Shown: positions 56,151-63,567 of the stretch, one piece after another
Layout of the letters: the number at the start of each line of letters is the position of its first letter
Numbering within the stretch: the first letter of the stretch is position 1
Assembly (NCBI RefSeq): GCF_013283195.1
Contig: NZ_JABEKT010000003.1
Span: 124,001-188,000, forward strand
DNA: 64,000 bases
Origin: Ensifer adhaerens
Lineage (GTDB): Bacteria > Pseudomonadota > Alphaproteobacteria > Rhizobiales > Rhizobiaceae
Direction: 5' to 3'
The notes under the pieces: generated by a model
The model's input: the letters and a program-made list of their open reading frames with translations, nothing else
Told to the model about the DNA's origin: nothing
Databases searched by the model: none
Program-made: the position numbers and the translations under genes

Positions 56151-57641
56151 CTATGCAGTGAGCGCCGCCGCATGGCGTCCGTCCTCCTGCGCGAACGGGT
56201 CGGCGACCTTCGGCCAATAGGGGCGCTTCAGTTTGGTGAAGGGCAGCTCCTCGAAGTGGGGTTGCAGGGCGCCGGGGCCGCCGACATAGAGGATTTCGCT
56301 GGCGATGGGCTCAAAACCGGCGCGGAAGTGGTTGCTCGATTTCACCACGACAATCTTCCTCTGTGCGGGGTCCAGGCCCAGCGCTGTCATGCATTCCGGG
56401 TGGAAGACCTGTGTGCGCACGGTGTTCAGCACGATGTCGACGCCGCCTGCAGTAATCCACACCGCGTCGCCGATGCCAAGCGGCGTCGGCCCGAAGCGCT
56501 GGGTGATGCCGGAGGCAATACGTCTGATCGTCACGGTGAGGTCCAGTGGGTCGCCAGATGCCGGCCCGACCTTGCCGCCGATCCTGAGCGCCAGCGTCGC
56601 CCCCTCTCCCGCCTCGCGGCACAGGCGCACTGCAATCGGATCCCAGTAGAGGCAGGTCGCCACATCCTCGATGCCGCGCTCTATGATGCGGCGCAGGATG
56701 AAGGTCGAGTCTCCAGGGGCTCCACCGCCGGCATTGTCGGAGACGTCGGCCAGCACGACCGGTCCGCTCTTTGCAGCGACGGCCTGGTCCAGCGCGGCAT
56801 CGATGCTGAGATAAGTGCCACGCATATCCTCACGCGCAGCGAATATCTCCCTGCCGAAGGCCTCGGCGGTCCGAGCGGCTTTCGCCTTGTCGTTGTCGGT
56901 AACGACGAGCATCCTGGCGCCGACATCTTCGACGTCTCCCCAGGGGAAGCCGTGACCGAAGGAGACCGAGAGAATGCCATCCTGCCCCTCCAGCGCCTTC
57001 ATGCGATCGACGATGCCGCGCAACGGCGCGCGATGCGGGTGGAAGGTGTTGATCATCCGGCAGTCATAGAGCGCCATTGCCGGGCGAACCTCGCCCGCAA
57101 GGGTTCGCTTCATCAACCGGAACAATTGGCTGGCAACCTCTTCGATGTCGGTGTGCGGATATTCCTTGTAGGTGGCGATCATGGTCGCGCTCGAGAGCAT
57201 GCGATCGGTGATGTGGCAATGCAGATCGAGCTCGGCGGCAACCGGGACATTCGGCCCGACCACTGCGCGCACATGCTCGATCAGATCGCCCTCGACATCG
57301 TCATAGCCGTCTGCGACGCAGGCGCCATGCAGCGCCAGCATGACGGCGTCCACCGGCAAAGCCGCCTTGAGGTCCGCGAGGATGGTGGCGCGGAAGCTCT
57401 CATAGACCGCCCGCGTGGTCTTGCCGCCGGGCTCGGCCACGGCGCAGAGACTTTCCACCACGTCCCAGGCTTCTTCTTCGGCCGCATTGCGCCAGACCAA
57501 CATCTGCGACGAGCAGCACGTGAGTGGCCTGCTTGTCGCGTCGCCGTAGGCGATCAGGTTTTCCTGGAAAGCCTCAAGCCCTGTCTGCATCGGCGAGAAG
57601 GTATTGGTTTCAGTGTCCAGACCCGCAATAAACAGTTTCAT
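56151..57641 (-). CDS. M81 family metallopeptidase (MlrC-like)
   Basis: 496 residues from MKLFIAGLDTETNTFSP. MlrC domain order is clear: N-terminal DUF1485-type part with the metal motif ELDLHCH and the stretch YPHTDIEEVA, then a C-terminal MlrC half with DVSDNAGGGAPGDST. The family is named from microcystinase C, which cleaves a linear peptide product; related proteins occur beside peptide and amidohydrolase genes. It faces the divergent M55 gene across a short promoter region with an operator-like dyad. Confidence 0.93.
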   Translation of the reverse strand: MKLFIAGLDTETNTFSPMQTGLEAFQENLIAYGDATSRPLTCCSSQMLVWRNAAEEEAWDVVESLCAVAEPGGKTTRAVYESFRATILADLKAALPVDAVMLALHGACVADGYDDVEGDLIEHVRAVVGPNVPVAAELDLHCHITDRMLSSATMIATYKEYPHTDIEEVASQLFRLMKRTLAGEVRPAMALYDCRMINTFHPHRAPLRGIVDRMKALEGQDGILSVSFGHGFPWGDVEDVGARMLVVTDNDKAKAARTAEAFGREIFAAREDMRGTYLSIDAALDQAVAAKSGPVVLADVSDNAGGGAPGDSTFILRRIIERGIEDVATCLYWDPIAVRLCREAGEGATLALRIGGKVGPASGDPLDLTVTIRRIASGITQRFGPTPLGIGDAVWITAGGVDIVLNTVRTQVFHPECMTALGLDPAQRKIVVVKSSNHFRAGFEPIASEILYVGGPGALQPHFEELPFTKLKRPYWPKVADPFAQEDGRHAAALTA

Positions 57642-57656
57642 TTTTGCCTCCGCCAA

Positions 57657-57674
57657 AAAGAAAGATATTTTCTA
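57657..57674. promoter_or_regulatory. Operator-like palindrome in the M81/M55 divergent promoter
   Basis: AAAGAAA-GATA-TTTTCTA, a degenerate copy of TAGGAAA-N4-TTTCCTA (5 of 7 and 6 of 7 arm matches). It lies just before the M81 gene and 77 bases before the M55 gene. Confidence 0.5.
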
Positions 57675-57750
57675 ATCATAAAACTATGTTTATCGTCGGA
57701 AAGTCAAATGCATCATTCGCGCTCTTGCGCGGCTGGCCGGGGAGGCAGGA

Positions 57751-58575
57751 ATGCGCATCTACATTTCAGCTGATATCGAGGGGATCGTCGGGGTCGTCAG
57801 CCGCGACCAGCTGATGCCGGAAGGTTTCGAATACGAAAACGCGCGCCGCTGGATGACGGACACCGTTGTCCACGCCTGCGAAGCCGCGCATGAGGAAGGC
57901 GTCGAGGAAATCATCGTCAGCGATTCCCACGGCAATGGCGAGAGCATCCTGATCGACCGCCTGCCAGACTATGTGCAGATCGTTCGCAGCTGGCCGCGGC
58001 CGCTGATGATGATGCAGGGCGTCGAGCTCGGTTCCTTCGTCGGTGCGATGCTTCTCGGTTACCACGCCGGGGCAAGCCATTTAAGTGGGGTGCTGTCGCA
58101 CACGATCGGCGGCACGGCCTTGGCCGAAGTGCGCATCAACGGTGCCGTCATGCCGGAGGCAGGCATCAACGCCGCCATTGCCGGACATTTCGACGTGCCC
58201 GTCCTTCTCGCCTCGGGCGACAACATCGCCCTGGACGAGATCAAGTCCTGTATCGGCGATATCGTCACGGTGCCGGTCAAGCAGGTTTACAGCACACAGT
58301 CGGCGATATCGCTGACGCCGGCCGTTGCGCATCGCCGCATTCGCGAGGGCGTCAAGGCGGCGCTGGCGACAGCCAGTGGGGCAAAACCCTTCAAGCTGGA
58401 AAACCCTGTCCTGGAGATCGTGTTCCGAAACCGCCTTCCGGCCGAATACCTCTCCTACCTCAAGGGTGTCGAGCGCACCGACGGTTACACGATCCGCTAC
58501 CAGGGCGACGACATGGTCGACGTCTCACGTTTCATCCAGTTCGTGGTCGGCTACAATTCGCGCCTGACTTTCTGA
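57751..58575 (+). CDS. M55 family D-aminopeptidase (DppA peptidase type)
   Basis: 274 residues. Family motifs: IYISADIEGIVGV (metal-binding Asp and Glu), IVSDSHGNGESI and the GYHAGAS histidine, GDNIALDEI. M55 enzymes are zinc-dependent decamers that release N-terminal D-residues, for example from D-Ala-D-Ala. Located behind a peptide importer and followed by a DadA-like oxidoreductase, it supports a D-peptide pathway. Start ATG follows GGGGAGGCAG. Confidence 0.95.
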   Translation: MRIYISADIEGIVGVVSRDQLMPEGFEYENARRWMTDTVVHACEAAHEEGVEEIIVSDSHGNGESILIDRLPDYVQIVRSWPRPLMMMQGVELGSFVGAMLLGYHAGASHLSGVLSHTIGGTALAEVRINGAVMPEAGINAAIAGHFDVPVLLASGDNIALDEIKSCIGDIVTVPVKQVYSTQSAISLTPAVAHRRIREGVKAALATASGAKPFKLENPVLEIVFRNRLPAEYLSYLKGVERTDGYTIRYQGDDMVDVSRFIQFVVGYNSRLTF

Positions 58576-58598
58576 CAACTCCGCTACGGAATCCAACC

Positions 58599-59837
58599 AT
58601 GACCACCTCAATTGTCCTCGGCGCCGGCATGGTCGGCGTCTCAACCGCGCTTGCCTTGCAGGAGAACGGGCACCATGTGGTGTTGCTGGATCGCCAGGCG
58701 CCAGGGCGCGAAACAAGCTATGGCAACGCCGGCATCATCCAGACCGAGGCCGTCGAGCCCTATGCCTTCCCCCGCAGCGTAAGCGAGATCGTCAGGGTGG
58801 CGCTGAAGCGCGGCAACGACGTCGACTGGCGGCTTCGCGATTTGCCACGCGTGGCAGGGCCGCTCTTGCGCTATTTCACGCAATCAGCGGCGGCACCTTA
58901 CGCGAAAACCATCGCCGCCTATTCACAGCTCGCCCTGCGTGCGAGCGGCGATCACGCGCGCTTTATCGAGCCCGCCGGCGCCAACGACCTGATCGTCCGG
59001 CAAGGGTGGCGCGCCGTCTATCGTACGCCCGCGGGTTTCGAAGCGGCTGCAGCCGATGCGGAGCGGCTGAAGCGTATCTATGGCGTGCCGTCAGATGTGT
59101 TGGGCGCGGACGAACTTGCCGCATGCGAACCGGCGCTCCAGCGTCGGCTTGCAGGTGCCGTCCATTGGACCTCACCCTGGACTTGTCGCGACCCGGGCGA
59201 ACTGGTTGCCCGCTACGCCGCTCTCTTCGTGGCGCGCGGAGGAACACTCGCCCGCGGCGACGCCATGTCCTTGCAGCAGAAGGGTGCCGGTTGGCACGCA
59301 TTGTCTGAGGACGGTCTTGTCAACGCAGAAAACGCGGTCGTTGCCCTCGGGCCATGGTCGCCGACGCTCGCAAGCGCGTTCGGCTATCGCATACCCATGG
59401 TGTTCAAGCGCGGCTACCACAGGCATTTTTCGGGCCAGAACGGGCCACGCGTCTCAATGCTGGATGTCGACAATTCCACGCTGGTTGCGCCGATGAATGC
59501 AGGCTGGCGGGTCTTGACCGGCGCGCATATGGCGCCGCCGGGAACAGCGCCAGCATCGCGGCAAATTCGGCACGCGACCAACACCGCACGCGAGCTTTTC
59601 GCGCTGCGTGATCCCGTCGAATCCACGCCATGGTCGGGGACCCGTCCCTGCATGCCCGACATGCTGCCTGTCGTCGGCCCGACCCGGCACAAGGGCCTTT
59701 GGTTCCATTTCGGCCACGGCCATCAGGGATTTACATTGGGACCGACGACCGCCGTCCTCCTGGCAGGGCTGATGACAATGGGCCGCGCTGATCCGCTTGT
59801 GCTCCCGCTGCTTCCGTCAGCGCGGGGCTGGGCGTAG
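58599..59837 (+). CDS. FAD-dependent D-amino acid dehydrogenase-like oxidoreductase (DadA type)
   Basis: 412 residues. The N-terminal dinucleotide-binding fold reads VLGAGMVGVSTALALQENGHHVVLLD, followed by the DAO-type flavin region YGNAGIIQTEAVEP. The C-terminal end has GLWFHFGHGHQGFTLGPTTA, the family's flavin-binding end. DadA-like enzymes oxidise D-amino acids to keto acids at the membrane. Twenty-three bases after the D-aminopeptidase gene, so the pair would liberate and oxidise D-amino acids. Confidence 0.93.
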   Translation: MTTSIVLGAGMVGVSTALALQENGHHVVLLDRQAPGRETSYGNAGIIQTEAVEPYAFPRSVSEIVRVALKRGNDVDWRLRDLPRVAGPLLRYFTQSAAAPYAKTIAAYSQLALRASGDHARFIEPAGANDLIVRQGWRAVYRTPAGFEAAAADAERLKRIYGVPSDVLGADELAACEPALQRRLAGAVHWTSPWTCRDPGELVARYAALFVARGGTLARGDAMSLQQKGAGWHALSEDGLVNAENAVVALGPWSPTLASAFGYRIPMVFKRGYHRHFSGQNGPRVSMLDVDNSTLVAPMNAGWRVLTGAHMAPPGTAPASRQIRHATNTARELFALRDPVESTPWSGTRPCMPDMLPVVGPTRHKGLWFHFGHGHQGFTLGPTTAVLLAGLMTMGRADPLVLPLLPSARGWA

Positions 59838-59945
59838 CGCAGCCGCAAAGACCACGGCGGGCAGATCGACATCGTCAGCGATTCTCACGCAGCAGTCGGA
59901 GTGGATCGCTCCGGCCCTGGTGAGTTTCATCCACTGTGTCGGAGC
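59838..59945. other. Short region with no recognised feature
   Basis: Between the oxidoreductase stop and the LysR remnant. No credible gene or signal. Confidence 0.3.
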
Positions 59946-59990
59946 CACTTCGTGGCGGTTGTCGAGGAGCTGCATTCCGGTCGCGCGGCA
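59946..59990 (+). pseudogene. Short LysR N-terminal remnant
   Basis: HFVAVVEELHSGRAA, a piece of the LysR N-terminus (usual form YFVAVAEELHFGRAA). The same bases, with few changes, occur in the frameshifted LysR remnant at 36.1 kb on the other strand. Only this core survives. Confidence 0.5.
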
Positions 59991-59998
59991 TCGATCGG

Positions 59999-60133
59999 CG
60001 CCGCACGTTCTTTTCGGCAGTGCATGGCGTGATCTCCGTAAGCCTGGAAGGTCGCTTCGCGGGCATAACGCCCGAATTGCTGGAGCGGGAAGTTACGGTG
60101 CTCACCCACCTTCTCGCGCACAACTCCAGCTGA
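59999..60133 (+). pseudogene. Possible TetR-family C-terminal remnant
   Basis: RTFFSAVHGVISVSLEGRFA and then an amphipathic helix ending HLLAHNSS. This resembles the last two helices of TetR-type ligand domains (pattern AxHGxxSLxLxGR). No N-terminal half. It joins directly to the LysR piece, so two lost regulators meet here. Confidence 0.4.
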
Positions 60134-60213
60134 GATCGGAGCCGGCTAGGTCCTCTCCCGGCAAAACTGAAGCCGATGGGGCGAACGAACCCAAGGCTTC
60201 TCTGCTGTTTCAG

Positions 60214-60274
60214 TCGATACATTATGCAACTTCAGAAATCTAAAAGGTACATTCTATTTCCAAGCGCGACATGC
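60214..60274. repeat. 61-base repeat, copy 1 (IS30-associated)
   Basis: Outer 14 bases TCGATACATTATGC and inner 29 bases (starting GGTACATTC) are shared with copy 2 at 63058, with one mismatch; the 18 bases between differ. In copy 2 the repeat leads into an IS30 transposase gene, so copy 1 is probably the orphaned left end of a second IS30-type element. Confidence 0.75.
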
Positions 60275-60786
60275 TCTCCCCGCTGACACCAGCCGCAGGT
60301 GCGCGTCATGTTGGTCTTGCCCCATGTCTCGTCGATGAAGACGAGACGAGACGATCCGGATCAAGTCGATGCTGATGGGTCTTCCACCGCATCCGGAACC
60401 GGGCCACCTTCGGCCTGTCCCGCTCGCTTGCCACCGGTGTTTTTTTTGAAAGTTTTGCCTTCAGCGCGCAGGAACCGCCAGACCGTGTCATGGGACACGT
60501 CGATCCCCGCAGCCTTCAGCTCTGCCGACAGCGCACGCACCGTCCAGTCGGGTTTGATCTGAAGCCGTTGGCGCACCGCGTCGGCCGCAGCGCCCCTCAA
60601 GATCGGTTGGACATAGCCGCCGATCTTCGCCGGCATCAAGCCTTTGCCTGAGCGATCGAGCTGTCCAATCCGCACCGCGGTCGCAGCCGATATGCCGAAC
60701 CGCTCCGCCGCGGCGCGAACTGTCATGCCATCGTTCAACGCCGCCGCAACGCGAGTGCGCAAATCCAGAGAAAGAGGTCGCACCAT
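60275..60786 (-). pseudogene. Degenerate IS630-family transposase
   Basis: Begins MVRPLSLDLRTRVAAAL at 60786 and runs through the helix-turn-helix to TVWRFLRAEGKTFKKN. At a run of eight A residues the frame is lost and continues as ASERDRPKVARFRMRWKTHQ. A 5-base tandem duplication then shifts it again to VFIDETWGKTNMTRT, the first DDE motif. The sequence ends at the IS30-type repeat, so the C-terminal half has been lost. Confidence 0.8.
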
Positions 60787-61095
60787 CATTGCTGGCCTCC
60801 ACACCAGCAAGGATCTTGATTCACAAAATCAAAGAAGACGGATTCCACAAACGATTCCAACTACCGCTGACAGACTCTAGCGGGCGTGATCGGGATCTAC
60901 TTGACCAGTGACTTATCGGCATCGGCGCCGCAACGAGCTGCGATCCTCCTACCTCCACCCGTGCGGCCTCCTTCCGAACCGGTATGCTGCCCTCCCGGTC
61001 GTCGCAATAACAATTCTAATGAACAAGGAATGACGGCGGTGCCCGCGTCCTCTATTCATTTACGGAACCGTCCATCAAGCTGGGAACTTGAGAAC

Positions 61096-61902
61096 ATGTC
61101 ACTGCAAGCCGAAGATTTCGAAACGCTTCTTTCCGGATACGAGATGCTTGCGCTGATCGCCAACAGCGAGAACGTCGATATAGATTCCATCACGCGAGCG
61201 CTCCCGGAAAACACCCTCTATATCTTCTTCACCGGCTGCGCGAAGGTCCTGCACAAGCCGTTTGAGAAGGACGCCATGCTCTGCCACCGTCTCGTTGCTG
61301 ATGGTGCGCGTTTCTTCAAGTCGCGGAAGCATTTCGACAGGGCCTACAGCCTGTTTGCCAACGGTCTCAAGGCTGAGATCGGCGTTCTAGCCGAGCGTGG
61401 CGTTCCCACCGGTACACCACCGCTCGACGCGCCACGCCGCAGCGACCTGGTTCCCTACACACTGGATTTCGATCATACGTTTGGAGCACTCTATCCCGCT
61501 GGCCGTATGCCGACTACCGGCTTTGCCATCGCCGCCTGGCTTATCGAGAAGATGCCTAACGCCAATGTCTGCCTGTGCGGCTTCACCGGCGTCGCCGGCC
61601 TGCAGTTCGGCATTTATTCAGGGCATGACTGGACATTCGAGCAGATCATGCTGCAATTGTTCGTCAAGAACGGCCGAATCAGCCGCTTCGAAGACAATCT
61701 GAGCGAACCAGCTGGCATGTTCGCCCGCATTCATGACCGCTTTCCGGAATTCAACGAGGCGACAATAGCGCTGGTGGCGACCAATGTCCTTGCAAATCGC
61801 TTTACCGGCACGGAACTGCAAGTCGCCAAGCTGTGGTCGAAGACCAGGATACAGCGCAAGATCGGAAGCCTATTTACGCGAATTAAGAAATTGGGCCGCT
61901 GA
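61096..61902 (+). CDS. Hypothetical protein, possibly sialyltransferase-like glycosyltransferase
   Basis: 268 residues from MSLQAEDFETL; the frame extends 210 bases upstream, but that part is not protein-like. Soluble, no signal peptide. LPENTLYIFFTGCAKVL near residue 40 and the stretch RMPTTGFAIAAWLIEKMPNANVCLCGFTGV resemble the central motif of GT29-like sialyltransferases (P-[ST]-T-G, helix, strand ending GF). Confidence in this fold is low. The next gene is a glycosyltransferase, so a polysaccharide role is plausible. Confidence 0.6.
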   Translation: MSLQAEDFETLLSGYEMLALIANSENVDIDSITRALPENTLYIFFTGCAKVLHKPFEKDAMLCHRLVADGARFFKSRKHFDRAYSLFANGLKAEIGVLAERGVPTGTPPLDAPRRSDLVPYTLDFDHTFGALYPAGRMPTTGFAIAAWLIEKMPNANVCLCGFTGVAGLQFGIYSGHDWTFEQIMLQLFVKNGRISRFEDNLSEPAGMFARIHDRFPEFNEATIALVATNVLANRFTGTELQVAKLWSKTRIQRKIGSLFTRIKKLGR

Positions 61903-61934
61903 GGTTCGCTTCGGCGGCCGTCAAGGCGGCTGCT

Positions 61935-62618
61935 TTAGCGCTGTGCGACGTAGAGGACCCGGTCGCGGGCCGCGAACCATTCCTCGGCGTAGTCGTCGTT
62001 CTTGTACGCCTCAAAATACGGCCCGCCATCGGTAAAATGCACGAGGTCGGCCGATTCGTTGTACTCGTATTCGTTGACGAGCCAGTTCCATGTCTGCGGC
62101 AACGCCCCGATCAAGTCTTCGGATTCCAGCCACTTAAATTGATGTAATTCCAGCCCGGTCGCTGTGTTGACGAAATCCGGCGACAGCGCTTTGCACTTCG
62201 CATTGTTGAACAAAATGACGCTCGACCAGTTCTTCTTTTCGTATTTCGTCTGGGTCTGGCCGAGAAACTTGGTTTCGACCTTCGGCTCATAGTCATGTTT
62301 GACGCACATAGCGGAATAGTGGTCGTCGCGCAGTTCCCACAACTTGGCGATATCCGTGCGCATCAGCATATCGCAATCAACAAAAAGGCTCCAGCCTTCG
62401 TAATTGCTGAGGTACGGAACGAGGAAGCGCGAGAAGGAAAATTCTGTAGATTGCAGCTGGTTGCGCTCGCGTACGAAGATTCCGCCGAGATTGTTGAGCG
62501 AGATCGGCAGGAACTCCACCGGAATCGAGCTCTTCTCCAGAATGCTCTGGCAAAAGACATGATAGGCCACGACTTCTTTGCTGTCGAAACCAATGTAGAC
62601 CCGTGCCTTATCAGCCAT
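61935..62618 (-). CDS. Glycosyltransferase (GT8-like)
   Basis: 227 residues. VYIGFDSKEVVAYHVFCQSIL at the start and FVDCDMLMRTDIAKLWEL with the DxD metal/sugar-nucleotide motif (about residue 82) mark a GT-A fold enzyme. It transfers a sugar from a nucleotide donor, probably to a surface polysaccharide. Convergent to the previous gene, separated by 32 bases. Ribosome site GGAGG precedes the start. Confidence 0.8.
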   Translation of the reverse strand: MADKARVYIGFDSKEVVAYHVFCQSILEKSSIPVEFLPISLNNLGGIFVRERNQLQSTEFSFSRFLVPYLSNYEGWSLFVDCDMLMRTDIAKLWELRDDHYSAMCVKHDYEPKVETKFLGQTQTKYEKKNWSSVILFNNAKCKALSPDFVNTATGLELHQFKWLESEDLIGALPQTWNWLVNEYEYNESADLVHFTDGGPYFEAYKNDDYAEEWFAARDRVLYVAQR

Positions 62619-62689
62619 TTTCCCTCCTTAAGCCAAACAGTCGCACCACTCGCGAGCTCAAACCGGCTCGAGTGTATTGTCGCCGCACT

Positions 62690-62965
62690 AAGTGCCGATA
62701 GCGTTAATGCACGCGCGACCTCCCTGATCACGGATCTGGCCACTCTTTCGCACGGAGACGCCGTCGAAAAGCTCAACGGGTACGCTATGCGCTGGAAGAT
62801 TGGTATTTTCCACAAGATCCTCAAATCCAGCTACAAGCCGGACTCGGCCCGACTGCGAACCGCTTAGCGCCTCGCGAAGCTCATTGTCGTTTGTATCTTG
62901 CCCTGGCGCGTATGCGAGATGACGATGCTCAACCGAGCTACGCTCGACCGCCCCCGCCACCGCGG
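62690..62965 (+). pseudogene. Remnant of an IS4/Tn5-like transposase
   Basis: The frame DAVEKLNGYAMRWKIGIFHK, then ILKSSYKPDSARLRTA, is the catalytic YREK-region pattern of Tn5-type (IS4 family) transposases. After an in-frame TAG it goes on in the same frame with RLAKLIVVCILPWRV and MTMLNRATLD, the usual continuation. The N-terminal and the last part are missing. Confidence 0.65.
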
Positions 62966-63057
62966 TCACGAATGCCGATTATCGGATCGCGTGATGGCTT
63001 CGTGGAGCCTTACGTTAGCCTTCTGGTCGTAGACCGGCGGGTGGCGCAAACTTCCAA

Positions 63058-63118
63058 TCGATACATTATGCGATCTTGGACGCACAAACGGTACATTCTA
63101 TTTCCAAGTGCGACATGC
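63058..63118. repeat. 61-base repeat, copy 2 (left end of the IS30 element)
   Basis: Partner of the repeat at 60214. It lies 36 bases before the IS30 transposase start and presumably contains the element's left inverted repeat and promoter. Confidence 0.75.
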
Positions 63119-63154
63119 CAATAATTTCAACGAGTTCCCCTTGGAGATTTTGAG

Positions 63155-63567
63155 ATGTCTCGACGTTATTCGCAGCTGAATCTGGCTGTTTGGCGCCGCC
63201 TACGCCACTTTGTCGAACGCAAAGTGCCGATCAATGAAATGGCGCGTCAACTTGGCCGTCATCGATCGACAATCTATCGCGAGATCAGACGCAACACATT
63301 CCACGATCGCGAACTTCCCGAATATAGCGGTTACTTCTCGACGGTTGCAGACGATATCAGCAAAGAGCGGCGCCAGTGCCTGAGGAAGCTCAGGCGCCAT
63401 ACGCAACTGCGCGAACTGGTCATCGATCGATTGAAGGCCTACTGGTCGCCGGAGCAGATAGCCGGCCGACTGTGGGCGGATGGACTTAGCCTCATCAGGA
63501 TCTGCTCCGAGACGATCTATCGGTTCGCTTATGGCAAAGAAGACTACGGGCTAGGACGAATCGACAA
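63155..63567 (+). pseudogene. IS30-family transposase, truncated by an IS5 element
   Basis: MSRRYSQLNLAVWRRLRHFV, then the helix-turn-helix (INEMARQLGRHRSTIYREIRRN) and ASPEQIAGR-like YWSPEQIAGRLWADG are typical for IS30 transposases. From about base 63545 the sequence belongs to the end of the IS5-type element on the other strand, so only about 135 of the usual 320 or more residues remain; the frame runs by chance to 63601. Confidence 0.85.

Noticed and set aside
56037-57773. A 578-codon plus-strand open frame
   Set aside because: Antisense of the M81 peptidase gene.
57941-59900. Short shared string near 59877 and 57920 (GTCAGCGATTC)
   Set aside because: Too short, about a dozen bases, to claim a duplicated D-aminopeptidase fragment.
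60886-61095. N-terminal extension of the glycosyltransferase-like protein
   Set aside because: Proline- and arginine-rich, not protein-like, and it would extend toward the IS630 remnant; the start at 61096 gives a normal N-terminus.
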